Source: Diploscapter coronatus
Taxonomy: Eukaryota > Nematoda > Chromadorea > Rhabditida > Rhabditidae
NCBI GenBank assembly: GCA_964036155.1
Contig: OZ038423.1
Location: forward strand, 8,075,249-8,139,248
Reading direction: 5' to 3'
Length of the DNA stretch: 64,000 nucleotides
Position 1 is the stretch's first letter. Each line of letters begins with the position of its first letter. Below, one piece after another: positions 1-12,544 of the stretch. Below the pieces are notes generated by a model. It had not been told where the DNA came from. It made no database searches and was given only the letters and a program-made list of their open reading frames with translations. A program made the position numbers and the translations under genes.

Positions 1-44
1 AATTTTTCCAAAAATTATGAACAAACTCACGTTTCCAGATAATT

Positions 45-790
45 TTAGGGAACGTGCGGTGGAAGTTGAAATTGCGGTAGCCGCTCGAAGGCGGCATTTC
101 CTGAAAACGATCATATTATTTGATTATCAGACTGCCCACAAATAAAGTTATTCAAGAAGAAATTATTGAGAGAAAAGTCCAGATCCTTCAAAATATTTTC
201 CTGTAGATAATTAGTTTAGACGTTTTTATTTGTTATTTCTTTGGCTATCAATCAAGTAAAATATTCATTTATACGAGTAGCGCTATATCAAACATTCAAA
301 ATGAGACGCAGAATGTTTTTTTCAGCGTGAAGATGATAACCACTTCATGTGGACGTATCGATTTGAAAGAAGAAATTTTGAAATTCAATAAAAATGGTTG
401 ATATCCCCTTCCAAAATCAGGTCTACAATTTGGATAAAGAACTCAGCAGCATCTTTCAATAAAATGAAATTATTCAAAGAAAAGTTCATCAGTTTTCTAA
501 AATTATTTGAATTTACCTGCTTGAACTCGTTGATGGGCTTCTTCTGCGACATTCCGAATGAGGTCGTCGCTGTTCACCCCTGAAAATTTTTGAAAAATTA
601 AAGTGAAATAAGTTAAAAAATTAAAAGTAGCGAAACAGCCTATATCGACCTGCAAGAAGAAAAGACTGCGCAAAAATAAGAGAAGAAAAGAAATCACGAA
701 CAGCGCAAATTGCAGGCACATCTTTAATATTGGCACTGCCTTTGAATAAAGAACATTTTGAAATAATTGAAATGCTTTCATAAATTCCTC
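45..790 (-). CDS. C-terminal end of an unrecognised gene
   Basis: I do not recognise the product. Two exons fit well: 517-579 (acceptor TTTTCAG, donor CAG|GTAAAT) and 45-100 (acceptor TTTTCAG, stop TAA at 45-47). They join in phase 1 and encode DDLIRNVAEEAHQRVQAG followed by NAAFERLPQFQLPPHVP and the stop, so the gene ends inside the window. A further exon ending at 650 (donor CAG|GTCGAT) is open in the matching phase and would add a moderately hydrophobic stretch. Its upstream boundary is unclear because an in-frame TGA lies near 797, and a different frame of the same DNA gives an amphipathic reading. The N-terminus may reach about 1,010, where a start-like ATG and a GTAAGT donor lie. The exon structure upstream of 650 is uncertain. 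Confidence 0.35.
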
Positions 791-1011
791 TTGAAATTGG
801 TCGAAATTTTCTTCAGTTTTGCCAACGCTCAAAAGAGGATATTGCAGTACTGAAGATGTTGAAAAAGAAAACTCGAAGAAAAACGACAAGAACGGAAAAT
901 AAGAGATGCATTCAAGAAACAGCCACTTGCCGAAGCGCGTTCACATGCACTATCCATATTTGTCGTCATTTTCCATTTGCGTTTCTGGAAATTTCGAATT
1001 TTCCGCTTCAT

Positions 1012-1354
1012 CTCTCACTTACCCGCATCGTCTATTTTTTCGGAGCGTCATCAGAAGACTGTTCACGCCTGTTTGTCGCTGAAAAACTGATTCTATCAAC
1101 TGCTTTTATTTTATTGAGAATGTTTCCAAGAAAATCTGACTGGCCTAAATTTCTGAAAGTTCGAATTTTCTGCTTATTTCTCCCTGAATATTCGATCTTT
1201 TTTGAGTTCTATCAGAAGACCACGTCCGTCGGCATTGATGAATTGATTTTTCCGAGTCTCTCCTATCCATTTGAATATTTTTAGGAGAAATCTGTCGGTC
1301 TTAATTTGTTTCATTGGCGATTTTTATTTCGAATTTTCAGTGAAGCCGTCCAAA
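1012..1354. other. Spacer upstream of the MEX-5-like gene
   Basis: This is the gap between the divergently placed left-edge gene and the zinc-finger gene. Its right end is a TTTTCAG acceptor at 1334-1340, 14 bases before the ATG at 1355, which fits a spliced-leader or 5' UTR splice acceptor. An open frame runs through on the plus strand, but it resembles no family and has no coding-like composition, so I treat it as non-coding. Confidence 0.45.
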
Positions 1355-4300
1355 ATGGCGACCGAGGATATGAACAAGTCGTTTGCAGTGATGGAGGCAG
1401 AGCTGGAAGCCGAGAGAGACGCAGAGAAACTGGCTGCCGGAAAGAAGAAAGTGCTGCAGAAGTTGAGGACTGAGAAGGGACAGGAGGCAGTCAAGAATGG
1501 AACTAGAACGGGTGCTGGCAAACTGATCAGTCTGACTGAGCAGGACGAGGACAGACAGATCTATCAGGTCAGCAATCTGCAGGCTAGTCCGAATGTCTGA
1601 TCAGGGTTAAGAAAGCATTGAACAAGATGTTGACGTTGCCGACGCTATTTCCAATTTTTCTACATTCAGTTTTATTTCCACCCAGTTTCTGCACAAACCA
1701 CTCGAAATGTTCAGAAAGTGAGTGGAACACAAAAGGCATCCGCCATCTTCTGTCTGGATCGTAAAATTTCGCTGTCAATAGCATTCCCTTAAAAGATCTA
1801 TGCCAAGATGCATCTAAGGATTCTATCCAAATAATTCTCGTTATGAAAATTTCATGAGACTTGCAAAACCATTGTTTCAGAACCAGCTGGGCAACGTGAA
1901 CCTCCACGATTCCTCTGCGGCTGCAATGCAATCGATGCAATTCGACCAGCTCAACAGCACCTGTCCCCCTTGGATGAGCAATCTCGTCAGTCAATTCCTG
2001 TCATAAACTCATGAAATTGAGAGTTCACGAAACATCGTTTCTTCCATTGACCCATGTTCCGAAGACACATCCTCTGTATTTCAATCTTTCCAACGATGGG
2101 AATGCAGAATGTGTTTCATAGAACATTAACGAAGAAAGACTCCATAGATGAACTCTCTAAGCTCTGACCAATCTAGAAAAAAACTCGTGATCCTCATTTT
2201 AGACGTGAAAGAATGCTTTTCAAATTCGTCTTTAAAACAATTTCTATCATTTTCTTCCTGTAAAATCTTGTCGTTGCAGAACTCGACGATGCCGAATCTG
2301 ATGCAACATCAAACACAGAATCTCATCCATCAGGCAGCAGCAGTCCTCGAAGGAATGGCCGCCCTGCCTGCGGGTCTACCTTCTGCCTCGGCAGCCGTTC
2401 ACAATCCTATCCTCGCCCACAATTCCTGTCTGCTCACTGACGAGGAACGCGAGCAAATTCTCAAGGAGAAACGCAGAGTAAGCAAATAGGAAGATTTCCT
2501 TTAAAAAAATTCGTAGCTTTTCTTTCTGATCAACAGCTACGTCTGAATAGTGTACGAACTAACTTTTCGCATAAGTATTCACCGATCTGGACATCTACAA
2601 TAAGCTGCATATGATTTGTGCAGGAATCACAGAAAAATTGAACTTGAATATTTTGAAACGATAATTCGAAAATGACATAGTTTGTCAACAAGATGTTGAA
2701 ATAACCAGAAAGCAAATCTTTTCATGATGATGCTTACCCTTCCAAAACTCACTTTCTCTTACTAGTTCAAGTCTTCAGAATCGAATAGCGTCAAGCAACT
2801 TCGCTTCTCAAAGATTTTTCTTTGAAAAGCGGATGACATTTCAGGCAGACGCATTCAAGACGGCCTTGTGCGACTCGTACCGCAAGTTCGGGCAGTGCCA
2901 GTACGGCGAGAGGTGCCGATTTGCTCATGGAGTGGAGGAACTGAGAATGCCTATCAATGTGAGCGCATTGGGAATTCAATACACCGAGAAAAAATGCAAA
3001 ATTTTCAAAAGATCAATTGCATTTTCGAGATTTTTGCAATCTGAAATCCAAATTCAACTATTTCAGCCCCGCGGTCGCTTCCACCCCAAGTACAAGACCG
3101 TGCTGTGCGACAAGTTCAGCACCAAGGGCTTCTGCCAGTACGGCTCCAGGCAAGCTGTACTTTCTACTAATTATCGTCCATTGAGTGAGTTCAGATGCAT
3201 GTTCATCCACAAGATCATGAACCCGGAAGTGCTGGAGAATCGAGAGGTCGTGGGCAAGCGACTGCTATCCGAAGGGGCTGATTCGACGACATCTGCCTCC
3301 GAGTCGGCCGAGAAGATCCCCATGCTCAATGCACAGGTGGGAAGAGGAGTGAAATGGGGATGAATTCAAGACATTCATCTCATCGAAGTTTTGAAGCAAA
3401 CGCAGAAGTACAACTTTTGATGATTTTGACATTGCACAAACAACATCATTTTTGTTGGAGAAATGCCACTACAGAATATCCAGCGCAAGTTTTTCAGTTT
3501 CTTGATATAGAAAATCACTTCTGCTGTTGCAAATTCAAGCCAGAAATTGTTACAGCCCTCGAGTGCAGCATCTGTAGTGTCGACGACCTCGTCTGCGGAC
3601 ACAAATGGACAAGCGAAGAATGGCGGTAAGCTGCAGAGACGGACACAGCAGAAGGGAGGCAGGGAGGACGACAAGGATATCACCATTCACAGCCACAATC
3701 AAACCATGGTGAGTGAGATGGAAAGATGAATGATAAAATCATTGATTACAAATAATGAGATAGAATTTCGAAGGAAAGAAACTCAGAATTGTGTTAGTGC
3801 AATTTTAACTTCGTTTCAGTCATACTGCAAACAGATTTGTCCAAGTTAAACCTTAAACCTCGGTTTTGAAGTTGGATAGAATTTTGAACAATAGGAATCA
3901 ATACATGAAATTTAGTACATTCTCTCACAATTCTTCTAATTCCTTTAATTTGCAGGTGCAGGAATTCAACCCCCGTCTCTCGATGTTGCAGTCGAATCTG
4001 CTCAAGCAGGCCAATGGCTTCAACATGCCCCCGCCCTCCGTCTACCAGACTCCTCAGCAGTGGATGCCTGGCAGAAGCGGATACAATGCAAACATCACGT
4101 TAGTGTTCATTAAAGTTTCTACAAATTCGGCATTAAAGGCTGGAGTGGGACCAAAACAGTAAATTACATTTGGCTCTCCTTTGCACGAAAGTCATTGATA
4201 TTTTCTCCAGCCTTTTCATAATCTTCACACTGCCAAGATACTCCTAACTTTTCTTCACACGTCGACATTCTTACGTTTTTCAAGCTTTATAACTTGCCGA

Positions 4301-4539
4301 AGATACAAATGCATATGGTTTAAATTTTGAAAAAAAAACATTGTTAAAAATTTTCTGCTTTCAGAATCGGAGCGGATCTGAACATGAGCATGTTCGAGCA
4401 GGACGCCTCGTTTCAGGAGCAGCCTCGGCCTATGCGCAGTTCACGCTACGCTGTCTGCGCTCACGCTCAACAGCCAGTCGACTCTTCCAAGCAGCTCCAG
4501 TCTCAACAGCATCTGAAGAATGACGACGACGACTGGTGA
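1355..4539 (+). CDS. MEX-5/MEX-6-like tandem CCCH zinc-finger RNA-binding protein
   Basis: Nine exons: 1355-1567, 1881-1985, 2280-2477, 2845-2958, 3067-3149, 3195-3336, 3556-3708, 3956-4098 and 4365-4539 (TGA). Finger 1 is in exon 4 (C-x8-C-x5-C-x3-H after FKTALC). Finger 2 (the same spacing after KYKTVLC) is split by a 45-nt intron between exons 5 and 6. The linker HPKYKTVLCDKF and the tail after finger 2 (FIHK) resemble C. elegans MEX-5/MEX-6 more than vertebrate TTP. Such proteins bind U-rich 3' UTR elements and, in C. elegans, set up anterior-posterior asymmetry in the zygote. The N-terminal half is rich in Gln, Asn and Ala. The C-terminus ends in an acidic DDDDW. The start was chosen because it follows an acceptor at 1340 and begins a Lys/Glu-rich exon. 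It could instead be another nematode CCCH paralogue. Confidence 0.87.
3150..3194 (+). other. 45-nt GC-AG intron inside zinc finger 2
   Basis: The donor is CCAG|GCAAGC and the acceptor is GTTCAG|ATGC. Removing these 45 bases restores the C-x8-C-x5-C-x3-H spacing of the second finger. The intron length is a multiple of three and it has no in-frame stop, so a retained transcript would stay open but insert 15 residues between the second and third zinc ligands. Confidence 0.8.
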
Positions 4540-5808
4540 ATCTGCTCCATCGCCAATTCCCACCTATCTTCCCATTCTGTCTTACTGTAAATCTCCAACT
4601 TGGCTCCATTTCTAAAAAATTAGTTTGATTTTCGGGAAATGCTAAATTAACATATCGGCATTTTCGTTCCAAGTCAAAATTTCAAATTTCCCGAAGATAC
4701 TTGACTCCACTTCTAATTCCAACTACTCTTGTTCATTCCTCTGCTAATTTATCATTAAATTGGACGATAACCTATTTTAAACATTGCCACTTTATCCACT
4801 AAGATATTTCGTTTTCGTAGATTTTCCTGTAAAATAGCATATTCTGAGTGTTTGACGGCGCATTTCGGGTTTTCAAGTTATATATATAGAGGAGGTAATG
4901 ATCTTTCAGACTAGCCTATTTTACTGCCGTAAATGGGCTTTGTGCTGACCTAAACAATCAAATTGGTGTATTCTTTCAGATTTGAAGGAAAGTTGTGAAT
5001 ATTTCAATTTTCTTCCACTTTTTAAATCTTTTATCTTTGATAGTAACTTTTGAATTAACACCGGTCTAACGTTTTTCATTGATGTATTTCGTATCTGAGG
5101 AAATTAGTAGAATCAGTCAGAATATGTTGATGTACCTATTCTTCTATTTTGCCCCTTCTAAATTATCACTATTTTATTGGCTATTTGATTTGATCTCCTT
5201 TTACCTTTTAGTCTGGTAACATTTCTATTTTGTATATTATTGTATTGCGAGTATTCATCTATTCACTTTGTCTTTGCTCTGTGCTTTGCATATTTCATAT
5301 TTTCGACCGAATTACCTCATCTCGTCTTGTGTGTGTGATATGAATCGTGAATCGAAGTGAGAACGATAAACATTTATTTCGTGAAAAACTAAAGAATTTA
5401 TTTACAAGGAGACATTTGTTAGAAACATCAAATGAAAATAAATACTTGACATTTTGGTCAGTATCATTTCAGCTGTCATAAATACTTTTCAGACGTATTT
5501 TCGGCTAAGCAACGACAACTAACTACAAAAAGGACTGCGATAATTTGGTCAGTTGGATAGAATAAATCCGGAGTATGTATTTAGAAAATTATTATTTTTT
5601 GCAATTGAATTGCAGTGAGATGAGAATGCATTCTTATTGTTAGACGTAGAAAAAAGTACAATTCTCACATCAAATTTGGAAAGCAAGATAACATAACATT
5701 TGACGGCGATTGTCAAGTAGGAGGGGTAAATGCAGGTTAGATTTATGAGATCGAGTATATTCACTGGGAAGCGACATTCTTGTTTAATATTTTGGAATGA
5801 AAAAGTGA
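4540..5808. other. Convergent 3' region between MEX-5-like and TPPP genes
   Basis: No coding region seen. AT-rich sequence with runs of T, a short TATATATATA tract near 4880, and an AATAAA at 5437-5442 on the plus strand. It holds the 3' ends of the two converging genes. Confidence 0.55.
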
Positions 5809-7291
5809 TCACTTTCCATGAGCTCTGTCGTAAGTGTCCTTGTTTTTGTAAGCAGCCACGTAGCCGCTGTCGTCTTTGGCATCCACTCGGCCTGCCTTGC
5901 CCTTGCCTAAATTAGACGCGATTATTCAGAATATGGAGTGTAAAAGAAGTGTGCAATTCTAAAATAGTGTACTTAGACAAAGTTATTTCCTGGTTTTGAA
6001 ACTCTAGGTTTTAGTTGAAATGCTAAAATTACGACGCAGTACTGTTTAATTCGGACTGCAAATTGAGTTCCTTTAAGTCAGTTCAAGACGAAATTGACTG
6101 ACATGCAATGCAGTGCGAAAAATATTAGCAATTTCGCAAATATTGCATTCGGCCATGTTTCTTTTCAGCAATCTCCCTTTTCTAGATTTTTAGCCATGAA
6201 AATGTCGAGAATGATACCTATTACATCATTTTTCTATTTTTTTATTTCTTTCAAACAAATTTCAATAATTCCCACCAGTTCCATCAGCATTGAATCGTTC
6301 CTTGTGAGCTCCTGTGTACTTCGTGTGGTCAGTCAGTCGGCTGTACACTCCATTTGCGTTTGCCCTTGCTGCGCTGCTGATCGTTGGAGCCTCCAATCTT
6401 GACAACTTCTCGGTGATGTCGTCCAGCTCTTCCTGAAAATGATCTTTAATCAGGGATTTTCAACCAGTAAATTGTTTGGATCACGAAAATACCGATAAGA
6501 AATTTAGGAAAAATGGTTCCAACAATGATGAAACTTCATGGCAATTGACACCAATGAAAATGGCAAAATTGACGGTTATTTCATTTATTGTTTCCTTTAA
6601 AAACGTCTAAAATGATTGCCTGAACAGTTCGTTTGCTGTTTTTGGAGCGATCCTCGGCAACAAATGTAATCACTTTCTTAGTCTCTTCGAAAGTCGCCTT
6701 CTTTTTCGGGCTGAAATGAATAATTGAAAACTTCCAATTATTTTTGAAATCCTACCCAGCAACCTTGCTGAACGCGATTCCAGTCATGGTAGTCGTGATG
6801 TTCTTGTCAATGATCCCAGCGTCCTTCAGCCATTTGTCGAAATTCTTTCCAGTCATTTCAGTCGCCGTTGCAGCGCCGAACTTCGTGAATGCTTCCCATC
6901 TGAAATTTACTAATTTATCATTAGTTCTTATTGAAGCAGTTCTTCTTCATAATTTTCTTCCCTATTTATTTGACCCTTGGTCCTTCAAAAGTACAAAAAT
7001 GTTTACGTAGGAATGTTCTAAAAGAGTTGACTTTAATTATGAAAGATCCAACGTCAAAATTATTCTTCTGGATCGAAGTCAAATTCAAGAGATTTTTGTT
7101 TCACATTAGGCTGCGATTTCCTACTTATCCTGCCCTTGGTCATATTTGATCTTCACGCTTCAATTTTCTACAAGATGTTTTGATACGAATATTCAAAAAA
7201 CATTTCTTGCAGGTATTTACTTTTATTTACATTCTTCCCACCTCGTTTTCATATCCCTTCCATCCCAGTTGAATTCGACCTTGTCCGCCAT
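5809..7291 (-). CDS. tppp: Tubulin polymerization-promoting protein (TPPP, p25-alpha)
   Basis: Five exons on the minus strand: 7242-7291, 6756-6899, 6620-6710, 6276-6432 and 5809-5906, adding to 540 nt (179 residues plus stop). The N-terminal half has the p25-alpha pattern (FNWDGRDMKTRWEAF, then TGKNFDKWLKDAGIID and AFSKVAGPKKKATFEETKK). The second half carries SRLTDHTKYTGAHKERF, and the end has GKGKAGRVDAKDDSGYV, the hallmark of TPPP. The family binds tubulin and promotes microtubule bundling. Length and phases agree throughout. One oddity is the end of exon 3. The best protein fit uses a GC donor (CAG|GCAATC), but a GT donor six bases earlier (ACT|GTTCAG) is also in frame, giving a two-residue shorter protein. 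Confidence 0.93.
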
Positions 7292-10200
7292 TGTCGTTGT
7301 TGTTGAATCTGACAGATGAAATCAATGACGATGCAATCAAATCAACACTCGATCGAATGGAAAACGCAATGAACGATCAATCGATGGAATTACTGAAATT
7401 CAACAATTATATCTGACATTAGAAGGCTGACTAAATGCAAAAATATTCGGTTGAAAGGGGAAAAATACGAAAAGCGGATGCATTCATAAATAAATGGCCT
7501 CGTATCAATCAATAGATGATTGACTTCTATTTTTCTTATATTTCATCTCGAATATTCGATAGAGTTTACAAATTATCAGTGATTACCTAATGACAATTAG
7601 AAAAATCTAAAACCAGGATAATATTCATGTTAAAATATAACAAAAGCTAATACACAATAATTCCATCAGTTCATGGATCTGTGTGAAAAATCTAGAGTTC
7701 CAAAGTAATGCTGAATGGTTCAAGCAGATCTCGGAACATTTTTATAAAATGTAAGAACAGAATCGGTGCCAAAAGTGCAGCAGAGCGAGTGAGACCGGAA
7801 GCATTAACAACGGCTGGCGAGAACTGACCCTTCGCAATACAACTCATAATATAAGTCATATAAGCCATAAAAAGTATAGAAATGGAAACAACATAGAACT
7901 TTTCAATTTTAACGAAGCTAACAAAAATTTACGACTTTTGCATATGCAACGGCGAATTGTCAGTTTTTCACTGCCTCTCTCCACTTTCTTCCAGAAAAAT
8001 GAGTGTTCAACATTTTGATGAGTGCTGGTGATAAAAAATGAAATCTGATAAGGCTGTTAAAACTCGAAGTAACAACTAATTGATTAGGAACCACGTCATC
8101 AGATTAGGGATTAGAAAATTGATGATAAGATGGAGTTTATTGTGGAGTGCTAGATAAACGAGAATTAGACATGATAAAGGCATGATTATTGAAAATGGCA
8201 AAAATAAAATTTCAACCAGGGGATGCGGATGACATTTTGAAAGGGAACAATCTGAACTAGACCGATTCCTGCTTCTTTAAAACGTTCTGAATCCGAATTC
8301 CCATATCTTCAACTTCACTCGACAAAATTTCGCTAAAATTAACTTTAAATTCAGTTCGAAGTTGATGAAGTTGGGAGTGAATTCCAACAGTCCTGAAGAT
8401 AAATGAAAGTGGCCTGGCGGCAAAATGCAATGGAACAAAGGGAAGGGGAGACAAACTCAAAACGGTGTGAAATATGTGGAAAGATGTGCAAAAAGACTAG
8501 GAAAGCAGATCACTGCCCATTGTTCACAATGATTCGGACTGCCCAAGTGAATGTGTTGTTGGGAAAGAGATAAGACAATAAAAACTGCAGAAAGGAACAC
8601 GTAGTGCAAGGGGAATTCGATGAAAAATTAACGGGACAAAAACGCCCCAGGACATAAAAACGTAAACTGACACCTAGTTTTATGTGTTGTTGCCGATAAG
8701 TCGTAAATTGAGAGGCTAGATAAGCAGATTTTTTCCGAAAATATCGATTTTCAATACTTTAAATGATAGAATGCAAAAATTGGGGTAAAGTGAGATGGAG
8801 ACAGAATTGTGTAATTGCGAAACTCTTGTGAACTAATACAAAACTGATTCACTCGACGCAGTGCAGGTGAAACGATGAAATTAAAGAGCGAGACGGGAAG
8901 AATGAAATGAAAATTCAGAAATCGATTTTGAGAAACTCAACAAACAGAAAGCAGCAAAACAGGTCGGGTGCGGTGCGTTTTGCATTCGTCTTAGCCCTTC
9001 CCTTTTGTTGATTTCTGCATTTCGACACTGATAACAGATCGCTGCAATAAAAAATGCAGAATCAAATAATTCAGAACAAATCACAAATGACAACATATTG
9101 AGAACGAGAATGAGGCAAAATGAAAATTAGGAAGACTAGAATCAGTGACCATTCAAAGTGTTTGAACAAATCAGAATTTCGTCTAAGCGCAATGAAGCGG
9201 CTTTCAAAAATAGGTTGAGAATTGATCCATATGAGATTTTCATCGGCCTTTAGCTTATAAAACCTACAGATTCTCATATTTCTGGACAAACTAACAAGCT
9301 TTAAAAATCGAAAAAAATGAAAATGCACAAAATGATGCAGAATTTTCAGGCATTCAAATAAATGACAGATTGTCAAAATCGATATGGCGCCATTTCAATT
9401 TCAAACATGTCAGGCGTAAACATATGCAGACTCAGACTTCTATCATAGCGACTAGATATGAAGAAGAGGAGAGAAAGAGGAGAAAGGAAAGGAGAAGAGC
9501 AAATGAAAGGGAAGCGACGATTTTGAAACCGCTGCGCAGTGCAGGAGAAAATTATCGAATAAGGGAAAAGGGGAATGAAAAATATGATAGAGAGAAAAAA
9601 GAAGGGAAAGTAAAATGAAGCGACCTTGAATGGGAGTGAGCGCATAACCTCACCAATGGCTAATGCTGCTTGGGGCGCGAAGGGAGGAGGGCAGACATGC
9701 AGATTGCGAAATTCCAAAGGAGCAGAACAAGAATAATGGCAGGATAAAAATAAAACACAAGTATCTTACTGGGAAACGCATATAAATTTTAGAAAGAGAT
9801 TTATTGATAAGAGGATAATCCATGGATATATAGAATACCCGTTCTATCTATGGAAAGTAGTCGGTAAAATCCTTGGAAATTAATAAGCTGTAGCTCTTTC
9901 GTTTCTTTCAAAAGCCTGCCTTTCCTATTTGTCTATTTCTGCATTTGCAAAGAGGCACCTGAAAATGAGAGCGAAACGAGAAGAAGTGTCGCCAGGCAAC
10001 CAGCTACAAGGAAAGTAGGAATAGAAATTTGAAGACATGAGAATCTGCTGTCTGTTAATTTCCTTCTAATTCCTGTGTGTCTCTGCCTCTTTCTACAGAC
10101 AAACATGCAAAAACTCTGTCGAGTCTGGATTTCCCATTACAAAGAGGGATTATGAGAATGAAAATGGGAAAGTTCGAGAGGCTAACGAACTAACGAAGCA

Positions 10201-12544
10201 ATTGAAACTTCGGGAATCGTGAAATAATAACATGCACTTGAAGTTGGCTTTTTCAATAACTTGTTGGAGATTTTCAATGATTATTTTGCTATTGCTAACA
10301 GCATAGCCATATTGCATATTTGGAAAGCAGCGGAAATAATAAACGTAAAACTAGGTATAGTATAGTAAAACAATGTAGAAAACAATAGATTATTTATGAA
10401 AAAACTCATATTCATCTCATTCTTGGATAGAAATAGATGAGCCTAAAAAGGAATGACTTTAAAAAAAAATTGAATTGTCATCGGCATGCATATTTTCATC
10501 CAATTTCATATTCACTACATTTAGCCTCAAGTTGAAGTTGAATGAATGAAAATGCAGTAAAGATGGAGATGAAATATTTTCTATTTTGTAAGGTCCTGAT
10601 ACTCAAATGAAAATGAAGCGTTGGAATTGGCATTATCTCCCGGATCTATGAACATTTTGAAGAAGAAACTCCTTATAAAATGAGGTTCAATAAAGGGGGA
10701 TGTGAAATTCTGAACTTGTTCGATGAGAATGTTAAATGTCAAGTCGTCCTCCTCTCGTGCAGAACCACAATGGAACTGGACTACTGACTGACTGACTCGC
10801 TGATGCCCGCGGCTTTCTCTGCTTCTCTGTCCCTTCTACGAATTTACTCACTCTCTCTCACAAATTCACTCTCTCAAGCTTTTCCTCCATCTTGTGCCCA
10901 AAGCAGACATCGATTGTCCTCGGCTTCAGAACGAGAAAGAGAGTAAATAAATATAAATAGGATTCGTGAGCTTAAACTGAAATCTGATACAAACAGGAAC
11001 TGCGAATTAGACTAATGATCGATAATGTCTATCAAGGAGTTGTAAGAGAGCTGTCTTTAGCATTTCTAATTCCATGTTTTTACCAATTTTCTTTTACTTT
11101 CCAAGATAGCCACTTTATAGTTTTTCATCAACTTTACTTACTAATCACAAAACAATCGATTTTTTGTTATTTTACGAAAGAATGTCATGTTTTGAGAAGA
11201 GGCATTAGAAATGCAGATGGGTGTGAGTAAATGTGTCAAAATGGGAAACATTGGAGTACTCCAGCATAGAAGCACGTGACTGAAAGAGACTGGACTGGAT
11301 GCCAATAGCCCAATGCATACATAGGATATAGGGGATGTACGAGAGCTGACTGGAAGCTAACGAGATAATAGCAGAGTGAGAGAGGGAAGAGATGCAAAAG
11401 ACAGATCTGCATGACTGAAAAAGGAAGATACGCACAATAAATGCAAATCATCCAGAAAGGGAGATAAGAATTGAGAATTGAGGATTGAGAAGGAGAGGGA
11501 GATAAATAAGATCCAGATATGATATATTCATCCGGATGACAATTGACAGAGATTTAGATAATATCTATTTTCGTGCAGATAGAAATGGAATTCAAATCAA
11601 TTGAAAATATTTCAATTGGTTACTGAAATTTCTCCTTTAGATTTTGAGGTTTCTATTTTGTTAGATCTCACCCACTTTTGATATAGGATATTTTAATTTC
11701 CATCCTTACTAGATATCTTGCTCGTTAAACTAAAGAAAAAACTGACTATTTCAGTGAATATTTGAAAATGAATCAGTGTAAGGAGTTTATGGCGTTAGTT
11801 AATATATTCTTTGAATATTTAGGTACTAAAATTTCAGCGTAAGAAATGAAGAAACCAAGAATACGGCTAAAGCGTTTACACCGAACTTCCGGAAACTTCA
11901 CAAAAATGAAAAGAAGAAATAATTGTATATAATTATCAGAATTTAAAGAAGAACAAAAGAAAGGTAATTACTAAGCCTAGGGATTTTATTAAACTTTAAA
12001 TACAATAAGAGACTCTTTTTATAATATTATTTACACCTTTTCTTGATAATTTCTATTTCGTTAGCTGTTTCCCAACTTTCACAGCAACGCAATACTATAT
12101 TTCCTAAATATTTATTCCACAATTCCAAAAGTAAGTCGTATGTGCTATCTCCAACTTGGGTAATTAAACCGTTTCACAATACACGAAATATATTTTTTTA
12201 AATCAATAATAAAAAGATAAATCTCCAAAAAATTGAGAAGGGGTTTTCAGACTGACTAAATTCCCATTTCAAATGCTGATTATTGGTTTTACATTGAATT
12301 TGAAATAGATTGATTCCAAATATCATATGATGCTCGAAACTTCGAGACAATTCACTTGAGATGCCAGTAGAATCATCATCATCGAACACTATGTGACCAG
12401 TAGCGATTATTCACGAGATTAATGAAAAATATTTACATTATTTTTGCGTGCAAAATCAAACATGTTACACGTTCAATATAATAACTATTTATTGAGCATC
12501 ATTAAGTATATTACACTTGTGAAAAGTGGATTGAAAATGTTGGA
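7292..12544. other. 5.2-kb stretch with no gene seen
   Basis: Upstream of TPPP and downstream of the collagen gene. Both strands were read. The open frames are short and of low complexity, for example the purine-rich stretch at 9455-9520 and pyrimidine runs near 10,840-10,890. No tRNA-like or other RNA gene was recognised. An AATAAA on the minus strand at 12488-12493 lies about 50 bases past the collagen stop and probably serves that gene. Confidence 0.5.
12488..12493 (-). terminator. Polyadenylation signal of the collagen gene
   Basis: AATAAA on the minus strand, about 52 bases beyond the TAA stop at 12545-12547. It is a perfect hexamer at a usual distance. Confidence 0.55.

Noticed and set aside
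856..1284. Plus-strand open frame of 142 codons
   Set aside because: No family resemblance, composition like spacer sequence, and it overlaps the 5' side of the left-edge gene without splice support.
9370..9618. Lys/Arg/Glu-rich plus-strand frame
   Set aside because: It follows a purine-rich tract; the opposite strand is equally open. No splice sites or family match.
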